Assembly (NCBI RefSeq): GCF_000153185.1
Contig: NZ_CH724152.1
Coordinates: forward strand, 90,954 to 154,953
DNA from: Reinekea blandensis MED297
GTDB taxonomy: Bacteria > Pseudomonadota > Gammaproteobacteria > Pseudomonadales > Natronospirillaceae
Length of the DNA: 64,000 bases
Direction of reading: 5' to 3'
Shown here: positions 35,805-43,409 of the stretch, piece after piece
How positions within the stretch are numbered: position 1 is the stretch's first letter
How the letters are laid out: every line of letters begins with the position of its first letter
Notes under the pieces: model-generated
The model's database searches: none
What the model saw: only the letters and a program-made list of their open reading frames with translations
What the model was told of the DNA's origin: nothing
Translations under genes and position numbers: made by a program

Positions 35805-36391
35805 ACACACGGACGCCTGGCGACAGTATTATGAAAAAGCCCTGAATCGGCCGCACCTGAAACGCACCGAGCTGGCAATTCAGTTAGATGAGTCGGACCA
35901 TAAGGTGGCCATTGACTGCGGGTGTGGCACCGGCAGCGATCTGCAATATTTGAAACAGCAGGGTTACACCGCTTATGGGTTTGATGTGAATCCGGAAGCG
36001 GTAAAACTCTGCCAACAGCGATTTCAAGAAGACACCGATATTAAGGTGACCGAATCGTCCTTTGAACGATTCCACTACCCCGAAGCCGGTATCATCATGG
36101 CCAATTCCAGCCTGTTCTTTGCCGACCCCAGTCAGTTTGATACGGCATGGCGACACATCACCTCTTCGCTTCGAACGGGTGGCGTATTCGCCGGAGACTT
36201 TATGGGGCTCAAAGACAGCTGGGCGCAAAAAAAACCGCAGCCCGACGACGCCATTGTCGGAAGACACCGTACGAGCGCTCTTCGCAGACTTTAAAGTGGT
36301 GCGTTTTTTTGAACGCGACGAAACCGCCCAAACGGCCCTGGGCCGAATGAAGCATTGGCACACCTATTCGGTGGTGGCCATTAAACAATGA
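35797..36391 (+). pseudogene. Class I SAM methyltransferase, frameshifted at an A8 tract
   Basis: The first frame gives a methyltransferase core: AIDCGCGTGSDLQYLKQQGY (motif I), YGFDVNPEA, IIMANSSLFFAD, and then GDFMGLKDSWAQKK. After eight A residues (36227-36234) it turns to nonsense and ends at 36294. The neighbouring frame continues the family sequence, SEDTVRALFADFKVVRFFER, ALGRMKHWHTYSVVAIKQ, to a stop at 36391. One A lost or gained restores a protein of about 197 aa. This can be a real frameshift, a slippage site that makes two products, or a homopolymer sequencing error. It resembles TehB/Tam-like small methyltransferases. Substrate unknown. Confidence 0.8.
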
Positions 36392-36472
36392 AGCACGGCT
36401 GGCTTTGCACTGGCGTTACTCAGTTACAGCATTTGCTCATACAAACTATTAGATAAAAAGAGAGAATCCGTT

Positions 36473-36754
36473 ATGGGGTTTCCTGTCACTTTCAATTGGG
36501 TATTGCAAATCCCACTTGAAGAACCGCTGCTGAAAGGGCAGCGCTATCCGTTTGAAAAAGCTGGGAACCGGGTGTTTCCGCTACTGACCCCTATCGATCT
36601 GATCGACCCTCAGCGAACGGCCATCGCCAAGATACAGATCCTGTCATTTCAGAACATGCCAAGCCAAACGCGAGGCGAGTTTCAGGTACTGAAGCGATAC
36701 GAGGGTGTTGAAAGAGACGTGCTCACCCAGTATTGGATTGAAAACCAAGCTTGA
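36473..36754 (+). CDS. Small conserved-looking hypothetical protein
   Basis: 93 aa, no signal peptide or membrane helix. The centre (RYPFEKAGNRVFPLLTPIDL, IDPQRTAIAKIQILSF) recalls DUF2584-type proteins, a weak resemblance that I cannot confirm. An AGAGAG stretch lies upstream of the ATG. It lies between the frameshifted methyltransferase and island 3 and has no attC. Confidence 0.6.
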   Translation: MGFPVTFNWVLQIPLEEPLLKGQRYPFEKAGNRVFPLLTPIDLIDPQRTAIAKIQILSFQNMPSQTRGEFQVLKRYEGVERDVLTQYWIENQA

Positions 36755-37085
36755 CGAGTTTTTACAACAGATATCTGACGACGCTATAAAGGCAAGTGAC
36801 TATCAAACAAGACAAAATCAGGCATTCTTTGAAACGGGTTTGGTCGTAAACCTCAATTTATACCTTGCTAACCTTTTTAACCCCGTGTATCCGCTCAGTA
36901 TCGAACTAATACACACTGCGCTTATTTATCCGGATATTCCCGGATAATTAAGCGCAAGCACGAAAAGTCGGGCGGAAGCATTCCTTGTATTAAACTATTA
37001 ATTACAACCCCCTTTGTTTAGGGGCTTTCAGACGCCGAAGTATCTAAAATTCATCGGCACCCGCTTAAATATCATGCTTATTAAA
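36755..37085. other. Non-coding region upstream of island 3
   Basis: No gene supported; an 80-codon plus-strand frame (36705-36947) overlaps the previous gene and is not convincing. It contains the long palindrome 36917-36956 and a weaker CCCC..GGGG stem near 37008-37025. No integrase remnant is visible. Confidence 0.6.
36917..36956. repeat. Long palindrome at the left edge of island 3
   Basis: Arms TGCGCTTATTTATCCGG and CCGGATAATTAAGCGCA: 17 bp, one mismatch, loop of six. There is no T-run, so it is not an ordinary terminator. It lies 130 bp before the island 3 promoter. Confidence 0.8.
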
Positions 37086-37205
37086 TTGACAACTAGACTG
37101 AAAAGCCCCTAGATTAGCGTCTTGGAGCGTTTTGTGTGGAAAAGCCAGCAGTTACATACGCGGCGCTTGATAAATCGGCGGTAGCCGAGTAATAAACTGT
37201 TAACA
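37086..37205 (+). promoter_or_regulatory. Cassette promoter and attI-like site, island 3
   Basis: TTGACA (37086-37091), 17 bp, CTAGAT (37109-37114, the weakest -10 of the three); then CGGCGGTAGCCGAG, AATAAACT and GTTAACA (37199-37205). TTGACA to GTT is again 113 nt. The first cassette gene starts seven bases later. Confidence 0.66.
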
Positions 37206-37211
37206 TTTTTT

Positions 37212-37724
37212 ATGAGTAGAAAGGACCAGCTGTTAGAGCGTATAAGATTTGCATTCGGAGACGTTGCATTTCCATCACATTGTGGTTGGCAAGCTGCAAT
37301 TGCAAAGGATGACTGGGTGAGCGACCCAAAGGTTCTTCTGAGAATCACTAATTCCAAGGATATAAAAGGGAAATGGTGGGAAATCCCTTTTGAAAAATTG
37401 GAAAATTGCTCATTAGCACAATGCTATTTGGATGCCCGAGGAGTAGAGTTCTATCTACCAGCATTTATGAGCGGTGTAGTAAGAGAACCTAAAAGGCCGT
37501 GCTATTGTCATCTTATCAGCTGGCTCACACCCGGCGTAAATACTTCCGAAGCAAAACTCTATGACTACTTTGTGAGAAACTTTAGTTTCATCACTGGACG
37601 CCGCAAAACAGTATGTAAGGAAGTGTTGGAATATTTGCTTGAAAACCTAGACCCTCTAGATAAGTATTCTGACAACGAGATTCGGGAATTACTAAGACAT
37701 GAGTATTGGCAAGGTGCATGTTAA
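37212..37724 (+). CDS. Hypothetical cassette protein, DUF6714-like
   Basis: 170 aa, soluble. The N-terminal two thirds (IRFAFGDVAFPSHCGWQAAI, GKWWEIPFEKLE, LAQCYLDARGVEFYLPAFM) resemble DUF6714-type proteins often met in bacterial and cassette genomes; this is recognition by pattern, not by search. Function unknown. First gene of island 3, with the stop codon inside the 5' core of the next attC. Confidence 0.65.
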   Translation: MSRKDQLLERIRFAFGDVAFPSHCGWQAAIAKDDWVSDPKVLLRITNSKDIKGKWWEIPFEKLENCSLAQCYLDARGVEFYLPAFMSGVVREPKRPCYCHLISWLTPGVNTSEAKLYDYFVRNFSFITGRRKTVCKEVLEYLLENLDPLDKYSDNEIRELLRHEYWQGAC

Positions 37725-37814
37725 CAAAGAGTTGTTGGAAATAGCCCGCTTGTTTCCGCTAAAGCGGCGGGCTATGGACTCACTACCGTTCGCCCCAAAA
37801 CAAAAACGTTAAAC
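37719..37814 (+). repeat. attC site, island 3 cassette 1
   Basis: 96 bp, 5' core TGTTAAC and 3' core GTTAAAC (37808-37814). The inner stem TAGCCCGC/GCGGGCTA encloses CCGC-TAAA-GCGG. Almost identical to the site at 38600-38695. Confidence 0.88.
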
Positions 37815-37823
37815 GGTATCTAT

Positions 37824-38156
37824 ATGAGCAAGATTGTTGAATTCCCTAGTCGGGAAATACGGAATGACCTTGAAATAGAAAACGCGCTGCGGGAGTCCCT
37901 TACAGAAAGGGGTTTTTCAGAAGAAACAGTAGCGCAAACAGTCTCAGCTATAATGCCGCTCATCAAAGAGTCTAAAACAGTTGTGGCGCAGGGACTCGAT
38001 GCGCCGATTCCTGCCAGCATAAGTGAAAGAGATGTTTCTGAGCTTAAAGCCAGTTTGTCTACTTCGCTTCAGGCTTACCAGAGACAGGTAGGCGATTTCG
38101 CGCTGAAGATTCTTATGCTTCTGGCTATTGAGTATGCCAGTAATGCCAAGGGCTAG
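37824..38156 (+). CDS. Hypothetical helical cassette protein
   Basis: 110 aa, predicted largely helical from composition (IENALRESLTERGFSEETVA, ELKASLSTSLQAYQRQVGDF) with a weakly hydrophobic C-terminal end (ALKILMLLAIEYASNAKG). No motif is recognised. Begins ten bases after an attC core and is followed by another attC, so it is a single-gene cassette. Confidence 0.6.
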   Translation: MSKIVEFPSREIRNDLEIENALRESLTERGFSEETVAQTVSAIMPLIKESKTVVAQGLDAPIPASISERDVSELKASLSTSLQAYQRQVGDFALKILMLLAIEYASNAKG

Positions 38157-38162
38157 GGCAAC

Positions 38163-38246
38163 GTTTAACAAGGCCAGGCACGGCGACGGCTTTTCCGTTG
38201 CGGCTTCGCCTTCACTACAAAGCCGCGCGTGCTAGCGGCGTTAAGC
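38163..38246 (+). repeat. attC site, island 3 cassette 2
   Basis: 84 bp, GTTTAAC (38163-38169) to GTTAAGC (38240-38246). Shares GGCACGGCGACGGC and AAAGCCGCGCGTG with the island 2 sites. Confidence 0.88.
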
Positions 38247-38252
38247 ATAAAT

Positions 38253-38594
38253 ATGAAGAAAATCCTCCTAGTATCGGCATGCATTCTTATTCAAGGGTGT
38301 ATATCTGTTTCGGTTTCACCGGTGGTGAGTGGAACCATATTGAATGAACTGGGAGAACCTTTAGATGCGAATGTAACCATTACCAACATGCAGTTGCAGA
38401 AGTCGCAATCAGTGAGTACCGACAAAGAGGGAAACTATTCCTTTGGGAAAATGAGAATATGGATATTCCCAATATTCAGCGCAATCCTACTGAGAAGTGA
38501 AGTTGCAGCTGAAGCTGAAGGCTATATGCCGGAATCAAACATTATTGATAGCAGAAATCCGGCTACTGCTAATTTTAATTTGGTGGCAGAATAA
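38253..38594 (+). CDS. Small lipoprotein with carboxypeptidase-regulatory-like domain
   Basis: 113 aa from ATG 38253. The signal peptide MKKILLVSACILIQGC ends in a lipobox (IQGC, Cys16). The mature part has the transthyretin-like pattern VSGTILNELGEPLDANVTI and STDKEGNYSFGKM, typical of carboxypeptidase-regulatory domains. A Trp/Phe-rich hydrophobic stretch (IWIFPIFSAILL) interrupts it. Probably surface- or periplasm-located; role unknown. Single-gene cassette between two attC sites. Confidence 0.75.
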   Translation: MKKILLVSACILIQGCISVSVSPVVSGTILNELGEPLDANVTITNMQLQKSQSVSTDKEGNYSFGKMRIWIFPIFSAILLRSEVAAEAEGYMPESNIIDSRNPATANFNLVAE

Positions 38595-38599
38595 ATGCT

Positions 38600-38695
38600 T
38601 AATAACAAAGAGTTGTTGGAGTTAGCCCGCTTGTTTCCGCTAAAGCGGCGGGCTATGGACTCGCATTCGCTCGCCCCAAAACAATGACGTTAAAG
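38600..38695 (+). repeat. attC site, island 3 cassette 3
   Basis: 96 bp, TAATAAC (38600-38606) to GTTAAAG (38689-38695). About nine in ten bases match the site at 37719-37814, including the whole inner stem. Confidence 0.88.
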
Positions 38696-38698
38696 TGT

Positions 38699-39076
38699 AT
38701 GAATTCATCCATAGAGCTATTCCACGCAATTCGAGAAAAGTTTCCTGAGTTTTTAGAAGCTGCAGATAAAGAGCACGTTCGTATTTGGGATGAAGTAACA
38801 CCTGAGACTCACTATAGTTGGTTTGAAAGCTTGGCTAATGCAATAAACGAGTTAATGTCTAGTGGCGAAATGCTTGATAGCATGGCTAGATTGTTTGAAT
38901 ATTTATCTGAAGTAGATCTGTCTAGTGGAATCGAGATAAAACAGCTTATAGATGTATCTTTTGTAGAAAACTTGTTTTGGGAAGTGAGTCCGGGCAATGC
39001 TGCCAAACCATGGTACTTGCTGCCTGAAAACCTTAAAAAATACTATGTGGAATTCCATCTGGGCACTCCACTTTAA
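38699..39076 (+). CDS. Hypothetical cassette protein
   Basis: 125 aa from ATG 38699; the earlier ATG at 38684 lies inside the attC and is unlikely. Soluble, acidic, helix-rich (FPEFLEAADKEHVRIWDEVT, LMSSGEMLDSMARLFEYLSE), ending in a Trp/Tyr-rich segment (GNAAKPWYLLPENLKKYYVE). It looks like small immunity-type proteins but I cannot name a family. The next attC overlaps its stop codon. Confidence 0.62.
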   Translation: MNSSIELFHAIREKFPEFLEAADKEHVRIWDEVTPETHYSWFESLANAINELMSSGEMLDSMARLFEYLSEVDLSSGIEIKQLIDVSFVENLFWEVSPGNAAKPWYLLPENLKKYYVEFHLGTPL

Positions 39077-39130
39077 CAAGCGCAGGCAGTCGACGCGAAA
39101 AAGCCCGCGCAACAGCTACGAACGTTAGGC
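39071..39130 (+). repeat. attC site, island 3 cassette 4
   Basis: 60 bp, CTTTAAC (39071-39077) to a perfect core GTTAGGC (39124-39130); inner arms GCAGTCGACGCG and CGCGCAACAGC. Sister of 5211-5268 in island 1. Confidence 0.85.
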
Positions 39131-39136
39131 TTGATC

Positions 39137-39610
39137 ATGAATAAGGTAATGCTTTTCGTTTTAATACTACTAAGCAGTGTATTTGCTAGTGGCAAATCTT
39201 GGGAGTCTATGTCATTCGAGTATGAAGGTTATCCACTGTACTTAAGAATCCCAATTGGTCAGGATTATGAGAATCTAAGTGAAAGCTACTCAAAACATAT
39301 TTCCATTACGCATCATCTTGAAAAAGTACTAAGTAATGGTCTCCCTGAAAATGAATATAATGAGTCATTAATCGACTTTGATAGCCAAGTAACAAGTGTA
39401 CTCGAGAACACCGAGCTTGGGGTAACTGTGTTAGTCGAGACATTTGGTGGTAGGCGAACCTATTACATGTATTCAGTTTCAAGCTTATCAGTTGAGCATT
39501 TTAAGAATGAACTTAGCAACAAGTTCCCTGAGTACAGTATTGACGTTCATTCATATTCAGATGAAGACTGGTCTTTCATTAAACAATACTCTGAAGAGTG
39601 GGGCTTTTAA
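39137..39610 (+). CDS. Exported DUF695-like cassette protein
   Basis: 157 aa from ATG 39137. The N-terminus MNKVMLFVLILLSSVFASGK is a signal peptide. The rest resembles DUF695: SWESMSFEYEGYPLYLRIPI at the start and GGRRTYYMYSVSSLSVEHFK followed by FPEYSIDVHSYSDEDWSF. DUF695 has no known function and is usually cytoplasmic, so an exported form would be unusual. Family call is by pattern only. Confidence 0.68.
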   Translation: MNKVMLFVLILLSSVFASGKSWESMSFEYEGYPLYLRIPIGQDYENLSESYSKHISITHHLEKVLSNGLPENEYNESLIDFDSQVTSVLENTELGVTVLVETFGGRRTYYMYSVSSLSVEHFKNELSNKFPEYSIDVHSYSDEDWSFIKQYSEEWGF

Positions 39611-39677
39611 GCCTAAAAAACCTGTGTTGTAGATTAGTGAACTTCACCCGGTTTAGATGAGTGGAAGAGCTTAAGAT

Positions 39678-39959
39678 ATGAGTTTTTTATTAGATTCTTA
39701 TAAGTTGAAGTTTGACCGAAATTATAAGTTAATCGAGTCTATTGAACTCATTGATGAGCGTGGAACTCTTCATATTTTTAAAGGTATATCAGTTAGCGGT
39801 GAGTTAATTATTCCTGAACCCTATGGCTGCCCTTTTATAGTAAACGATATATCGGATAGGCAATTGGGTAGCCAAAAATATGAAGTTGAATTTGCTTCAT
39901 CTTACTCTCGAGAAGGTGTGTTTACCGCAAATGAATACCAAGTAATAGAACTTGCTTAG
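39678..39959 (+). CDS. Small hypothetical cassette-region protein
   Basis: 93 aa, beta-rich, with no cysteine pair, signal or membrane helix. Segments such as ELIDERGTLHIFKGISVSGE and CPFIVNDISDRQ suggest a small barrel. No attC separates it from the previous gene (67-bp gap), so the two may form a two-gene cassette. A degenerate attC follows. Confidence 0.55.
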   Translation: MSFLLDSYKLKFDRNYKLIESIELIDERGTLHIFKGISVSGELIIPEPYGCPFIVNDISDRQLGSQKYEVEFASSYSREGVFTANEYQVIELA

Positions 39960-40012
39960 AAACAATAAGAATTCGACTCGGAAGACCCGCGAAACTGCAG
40001 TAAGCATCAGGC
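39956..40012 (+). repeat. Degenerate attC
   Basis: Sequence after the stop codon keeps the order AACAATAA, TTCGACTCG, CCCGCGAAACTGC, CATCAGGC, parallel to the 39071 site but with decayed cores. Confidence 0.45.
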
Positions 40013-40014
40013 AA

Positions 40015-40365
40015 ATGAAATCTTTAAAAACTCCCGTGATAAAAAGTTGGGATTGTGCCGAGCATGACCCTATTGAGGCCTGGGTTCCAGAGGATCCCTC
40101 GGATGTTGAGTTTTGGTGCAATATCGCGATAGGCATTGAAGGAGAGGTCGGTGCAGATAACTTTCAAGTTCATATTGCGACCCAAAAAGCCGTTTCCCGA
40201 ACTACCAGTAAAGAGTTCCTGGTCGTCATCCCATACTATGAAAATTGGCCCCAAGTGCTTGGCGTGTTGCAGAACATGGCAGCCCAGTGTAAGGGCCTTG
40301 ATTGGACCAGTATGAGCGAACAACTGTCGGCGCGCTTTAAATGGGAATATGAGGGCATGGGTTAA
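40015..40365 (+). CDS. Imm8-family immunity-like protein
   Basis: 116 aa from ATG 40015. It matches the Imm8 pattern: AWVPEDPSDVEFWCNIAIGI, EGEVGADNFQVHIATQK, a central strand (EFLVVIPYYENWPQVLGVL) and the ending LDWTSMSEQLSARFKWEYEG. Imm8 proteins are predicted antidotes to polymorphic or contact-dependent toxins. No toxin gene is in the window, so it would be an orphan immunity gene protecting against neighbours' toxins. The start is placed just after the degenerate attC. Confidence 0.75.
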   Translation: MKSLKTPVIKSWDCAEHDPIEAWVPEDPSDVEFWCNIAIGIEGEVGADNFQVHIATQKAVSRTTSKEFLVVIPYYENWPQVLGVLQNMAAQCKGLDWTSMSEQLSARFKWEYEGMG

Positions 40366-40460
40366 ATGAGTAACAATACCTGCCCGAGCGATTCCAGTAT
40401 TGATGGTTCGCCTCAGTGCTTCGGCTTTTTCTATGGTCGATGCTGGGTGAAGGAGCAAAG

Positions 40461-41048
40461 ATGACCGGCACTTACGATTGGAACCCTATGCCTCACCAAG
40501 TAGAAATTAACTGTCCTTCTTGCGGTAGCCCGTGTGTTTTTGAGTTTGCAGAAGTCGTTAAAATCAAACAGAAAAAAGATGTGCCATTTTTTGAGCAAAG
40601 TGACATCTTTGATTATTCAGTGTTTACCGATAGTTGTGGTCACAAATGGCACGGTGCTGTTTATTTCGCAAATTTACACGGTGGTTCCACTAAGGCAATA
40701 ACTAACCTGCCTGACGGTTATTCACCTGAAAGCTGGTCTCACTCCAGATATTTAGTGCGAAACCATGGCCTTGATCTCGGGGCTTTTTCTTGTAACCACT
40801 GCCTAACAAGAAAACCCTACATCCTTCAATGGCCTCAAGATGCTTATTATTCCTTTAACTACAAAGGTGCAGTGCTCTGGGCTTTTCATCGTGAGTCCGC
40901 AATCGACCTTCGCGATTACATTGCATCCTATGAAAGAAAACCTGAAGAATTTAAGTGGTCGAGCTTTCTTTTGCATGTGCCAACCATATTTAAAAAGCAG
41001 AACGCCCGAGAACCAATCGTTAGACAAATAAATAAGCTGCTAGCCTGA
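40461..41048 (+). CDS. Zinc-ribbon hypothetical protein
   Basis: 195 aa from ATG 40461, with AAGGAG seven bases upstream. Two cysteine pairs may bind zinc: CPSCG near residue 18 and CNHC near residue 115, with additional DSCGHKWHG in between. The C-terminal half is rich in aromatic residues (QDAYYSFNYKGAVLWAFHRE). No family recognised. It is the last gene of island 3; no attC separates it from the Imm8 gene. Confidence 0.68.
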   Translation: MTGTYDWNPMPHQVEINCPSCGSPCVFEFAEVVKIKQKKDVPFFEQSDIFDYSVFTDSCGHKWHGAVYFANLHGGSTKAITNLPDGYSPESWSHSRYLVRNHGLDLGAFSCNHCLTRKPYILQWPQDAYYSFNYKGAVLWAFHRESAIDLRDYIASYERKPEEFKWSSFLLHVPTIFKKQNAREPIVRQINKLLA

Positions 41049-41631
41049 AAGCCAATAGAACAAACGGGCTGGTCAGACAATCTTTGCAATCACCGTTTTC
41101 GCTCTGGTGGCAATAGAGCCGGCGTCTCTCTTTGCGCATTGACGTAGGCGTTCAAAAGCGAGCTGCCTATTAACTATATTAACCAAATATCCGCTAAGTC
41201 GTACCTCGGTTAGTTCGAACCCCTGAAAAGCTGTCATTACACAGTTCGCTGGCGTTTCGCAGCCTTGGCGCTTTTAAGCCTACAGGTCCTAAGCGACTAA
41301 GCAACAATCCCATCCGATCAGGTTTGACCCTGCTTGAGCCATTCACCCTTAAAATCCGCCTGTCCATAAGTGCCTGTTTTTACGGCATTTTCTCAGGCAT
41401 GCTCTGAAAACTCAGGTACTGTCAGCCCCCGCTATGCCACGCCAGCCGGGCGTTTCGGGGTGATCCAGGCTACTTCTTTTAGATCACTGTTCCAGTCAAT
41501 GTCCGAGGCATTTCGTCCATATTTTTGGCCGGTTATTCCTTGGTAACTAATATTATTAGTAATACTATTAACTCAACTTTAAAAACAATAAACGATGCAG
41601 CTCGGGGCCTCCGGTTGCATGGAGAACACAC
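41049..41631. other. Non-coding 3' end of island 3 and ABC promoter region
   Basis: No gene supported. A poor distal cassette site may run to GTTCAAA at 41150-41156. From about 41300 to 41480 the sequence changes character (AAGTGCCTGTTTTTACGGCA region) and could be an insertion-sequence scar, but I find no terminal repeats or transposase frame. Near the right end are TCCATA at 41516 (a weak AraC-like site with GAGG in place of TAGC) and the palindrome ACTAATA-T-TATTAGT (41546-41560). Confidence 0.5.
41546..41560. promoter_or_regulatory. Candidate operator before the ABC permease operon
   Basis: Perfect 7+1+7 palindrome ACTAATATTATTAGT, 72-86 bp before the first permease. It lacks the central CG of classical LacI sites, so assignment to the downstream LacI regulator is only a guess. 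Confidence 0.35.
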
Positions 41632-42513
41632 ATGAGTACGGCGCAAATAAAAAGGACCGATTGGTCGGGTTTTTTATTCATCCTACCTTATCTGGTCATC
41701 TTCATTACCATGATTGTTATTCCTCTGTTCTGGGGGATTAATCTGAGTTTCCAGAAAGCCGACCTCTTTGGTCCGGGCGAGTTTGTCGGGTTCGAGAACT
41801 ACGCTCGCTTGTTCAATAACAAGATCTTTCTGCAAACCGTTGGCAACACCTTTTACTTTGTTCTGTTAACCGTTCCGGTTTTAGTCGTTATCGGCCTTGG
41901 GCTGGCCTTGGCGCTGAACAAAGAAGCACCGCTGCAGAATGTGCTGCGCGGCATTTTCTTTTCGTCCACCATTCTGTCGGTGACGGTGGTCACACTGATT
42001 TGGCGGATCATCTTTATCCCCAATGACGGCCTGATGGCGAACATCTTTACTCAGTTTGGGTGGGAGCCGATTGCCTTTTTGTCCGATCCGGACTGGTCGC
42101 TGATCTCCGTTGCCATTGCCACCATCTGGTGGTGTCTGGGTCTGCCAATGATGTTGTTTGTCGCGGCCTTGCAGCAGATTCCGAAAGACCTTTATGAAGC
42201 CGCCTCGATCGACGGTGCCAACAAGATGCAGTCGTTCCTGTTCATTACGTTGCCATCGCTCTACAAAACCATTGTGCTGGTGACCATCATTCAGATTGTC
42301 ATGCAGTTCCAGCTCTTTGGTCAGGCATTGCTGATGACCCAGGGTGGGCCGAATAACACGTCTCGTTCCATCGTGATGTTTATTTATGACGCGGGCTTCC
42401 GACGCTGGGACATTGGTTCCGCGGCAGCCGCCTCTCAAATTCTGTTCCTGTTGATTCTGATTGCTGCGATGGCGCAGTTCATTGTGACCCGTAAAAAAGG
42501 AGAGCAGATATGA
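41632..42513 (+). CDS. Carbohydrate ABC permease, MalF type
   Basis: 293 aa, six membrane helices, with the MalF/UgpA-type EAA loop EAASIDGANKMQSFLFITLP at about residue 194. N-terminal helix follows SGFLFILPYLVIFITMIVIP. It pairs with the MalG-type permease (ATGA overlap) and the binding protein downstream. No ATPase gene is in the operon; the system probably borrows a shared MsmK/UgpC-type ATPase from elsewhere. The GH43 gene downstream suggests arabino-oligosaccharides as substrate. Confidence 0.92.
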   Translation: MSTAQIKRTDWSGFLFILPYLVIFITMIVIPLFWGINLSFQKADLFGPGEFVGFENYARLFNNKIFLQTVGNTFYFVLLTVPVLVVIGLGLALALNKEAPLQNVLRGIFFSSTILSVTVVTLIWRIIFIPNDGLMANIFTQFGWEPIAFLSDPDWSLISVAIATIWWCLGLPMMLFVAALQQIPKDLYEAASIDGANKMQSFLFITLPSLYKTIVLVTIIQIVMQFQLFGQALLMTQGGPNNTSRSIVMFIYDAGFRRWDIGSAAAASQILFLLILIAAMAQFIVTRKKGEQI

Positions 42514-43409
42514 CCCTTTCAAAAGTCGATTCGCAGTTGTCTGCTTCTCCGATGGCACCGGAAACCACCTTTGGTCGCATTGTCCGCTTTGTCACGGGTA
42601 ATGTCGGGCTGATGACCCTGATGATTCTTCTGTCGCTGCTGATGTTGGCACCGGCCCTGTGGACCATCGGCCTGAGCCTGAAGTCGAACGAAGAACTGAT
42701 GATGGGAACCGATGCGGTCTTTTCGTTCCCGTACACGCTGAAGAACTATCTGGATATTTTTGAGAACTCCCATGTGTTCGGTTGGCTGGTTAACAGTCTG
42801 ATTGTTTCCGGTGGGATGACCTTTGGTGTGTTGGCGATGTCGTCGCTGGCCGGTTATGCCTTTGCCCGTCTGGAGTTCCCATTCCGTCGCACCCTGTTTG
42901 TCATCATTCTGATGGGGCTGGCGGTACCGGAGCAGGCGGTGATTATTGCCCGCCATCAGATCTTCAGTGAGCTGGGGCTGCACAACACCCATCTGGGCTT
43001 GATGCTGCCGGGTATGTCAATGCCATTCGGCGTCTTCCTGATGACGCAGTTCTTTAAAGCGGTCCCGAAAGAAATTGATGAAGCGGCCATGCTCGATCAT
43101 GCCAGCCGGTTGCAGATTTTCTGGAAAGTCCTGCTGCCGTTGACGCTGCCGGCACAGGCCACGCTGGGCATCCTGACGTTCCTGCAATCCTGGAACGACT
43201 ATTTCTGGCCACTGATTTCTGCAACCGATCAGGACATGTTCACGCTGACGGTGGGGATTGCCTCGTCGCAGCAGAACTTTGCACAAAGTGAGGGGCTGGG
43301 CTTCCTGGCCTCACAGGCGATCTTCTCGGCGTTGCCGATCATCATCGTCTATGTGATTTTCCAGAAACACATCGTCACTGCCGTCGCCGGCGGTGCCGTG
43401 AAACAGTAA
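42510..43409 (+). CDS. Carbohydrate ABC permease, MalG type
   Basis: 299 aa, six membrane helices. The EAA loop is EIDEAAMLDHASRLQIFWKV followed by LLPLTLPAQATLGI, normal for MalG/LacG-like permeases. Starts within the stop of the MalF-type gene. The cytoplasmic N-terminus is longer than usual (about 30 polar residues). No ATPase follows. Confidence 0.92.
   Translation: MTLSKVDSQLSASPMAPETTFGRIVRFVTGNVGLMTLMILLSLLMLAPALWTIGLSLKSNEELMMGTDAVFSFPYTLKNYLDIFENSHVFGWLVNSLIVSGGMTFGVLAMSSLAGYAFARLEFPFRRTLFVIILMGLAVPEQAVIIARHQIFSELGLHNTHLGLMLPGMSMPFGVFLMTQFFKAVPKEIDEAAMLDHASRLQIFWKVLLPLTLPAQATLGILTFLQSWNDYFWPLISATDQDMFTLTVGIASSQQNFAQSEGLGFLASQAIFSALPIIIVYVIFQKHIVTAVAGGAVKQ

Noticed and set aside
36705..36947. 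80-codon plus-strand frame as continuation of the gene at 36473
   Set aside because: It overlaps the end of that gene out of frame, has no ribosome site and runs into the long palindrome.
37005..37028. CCCC..GGGG stem before island 3 as a terminator
   Set aside because: Only a four-base G-C stem around an A/T loop and no T-run.
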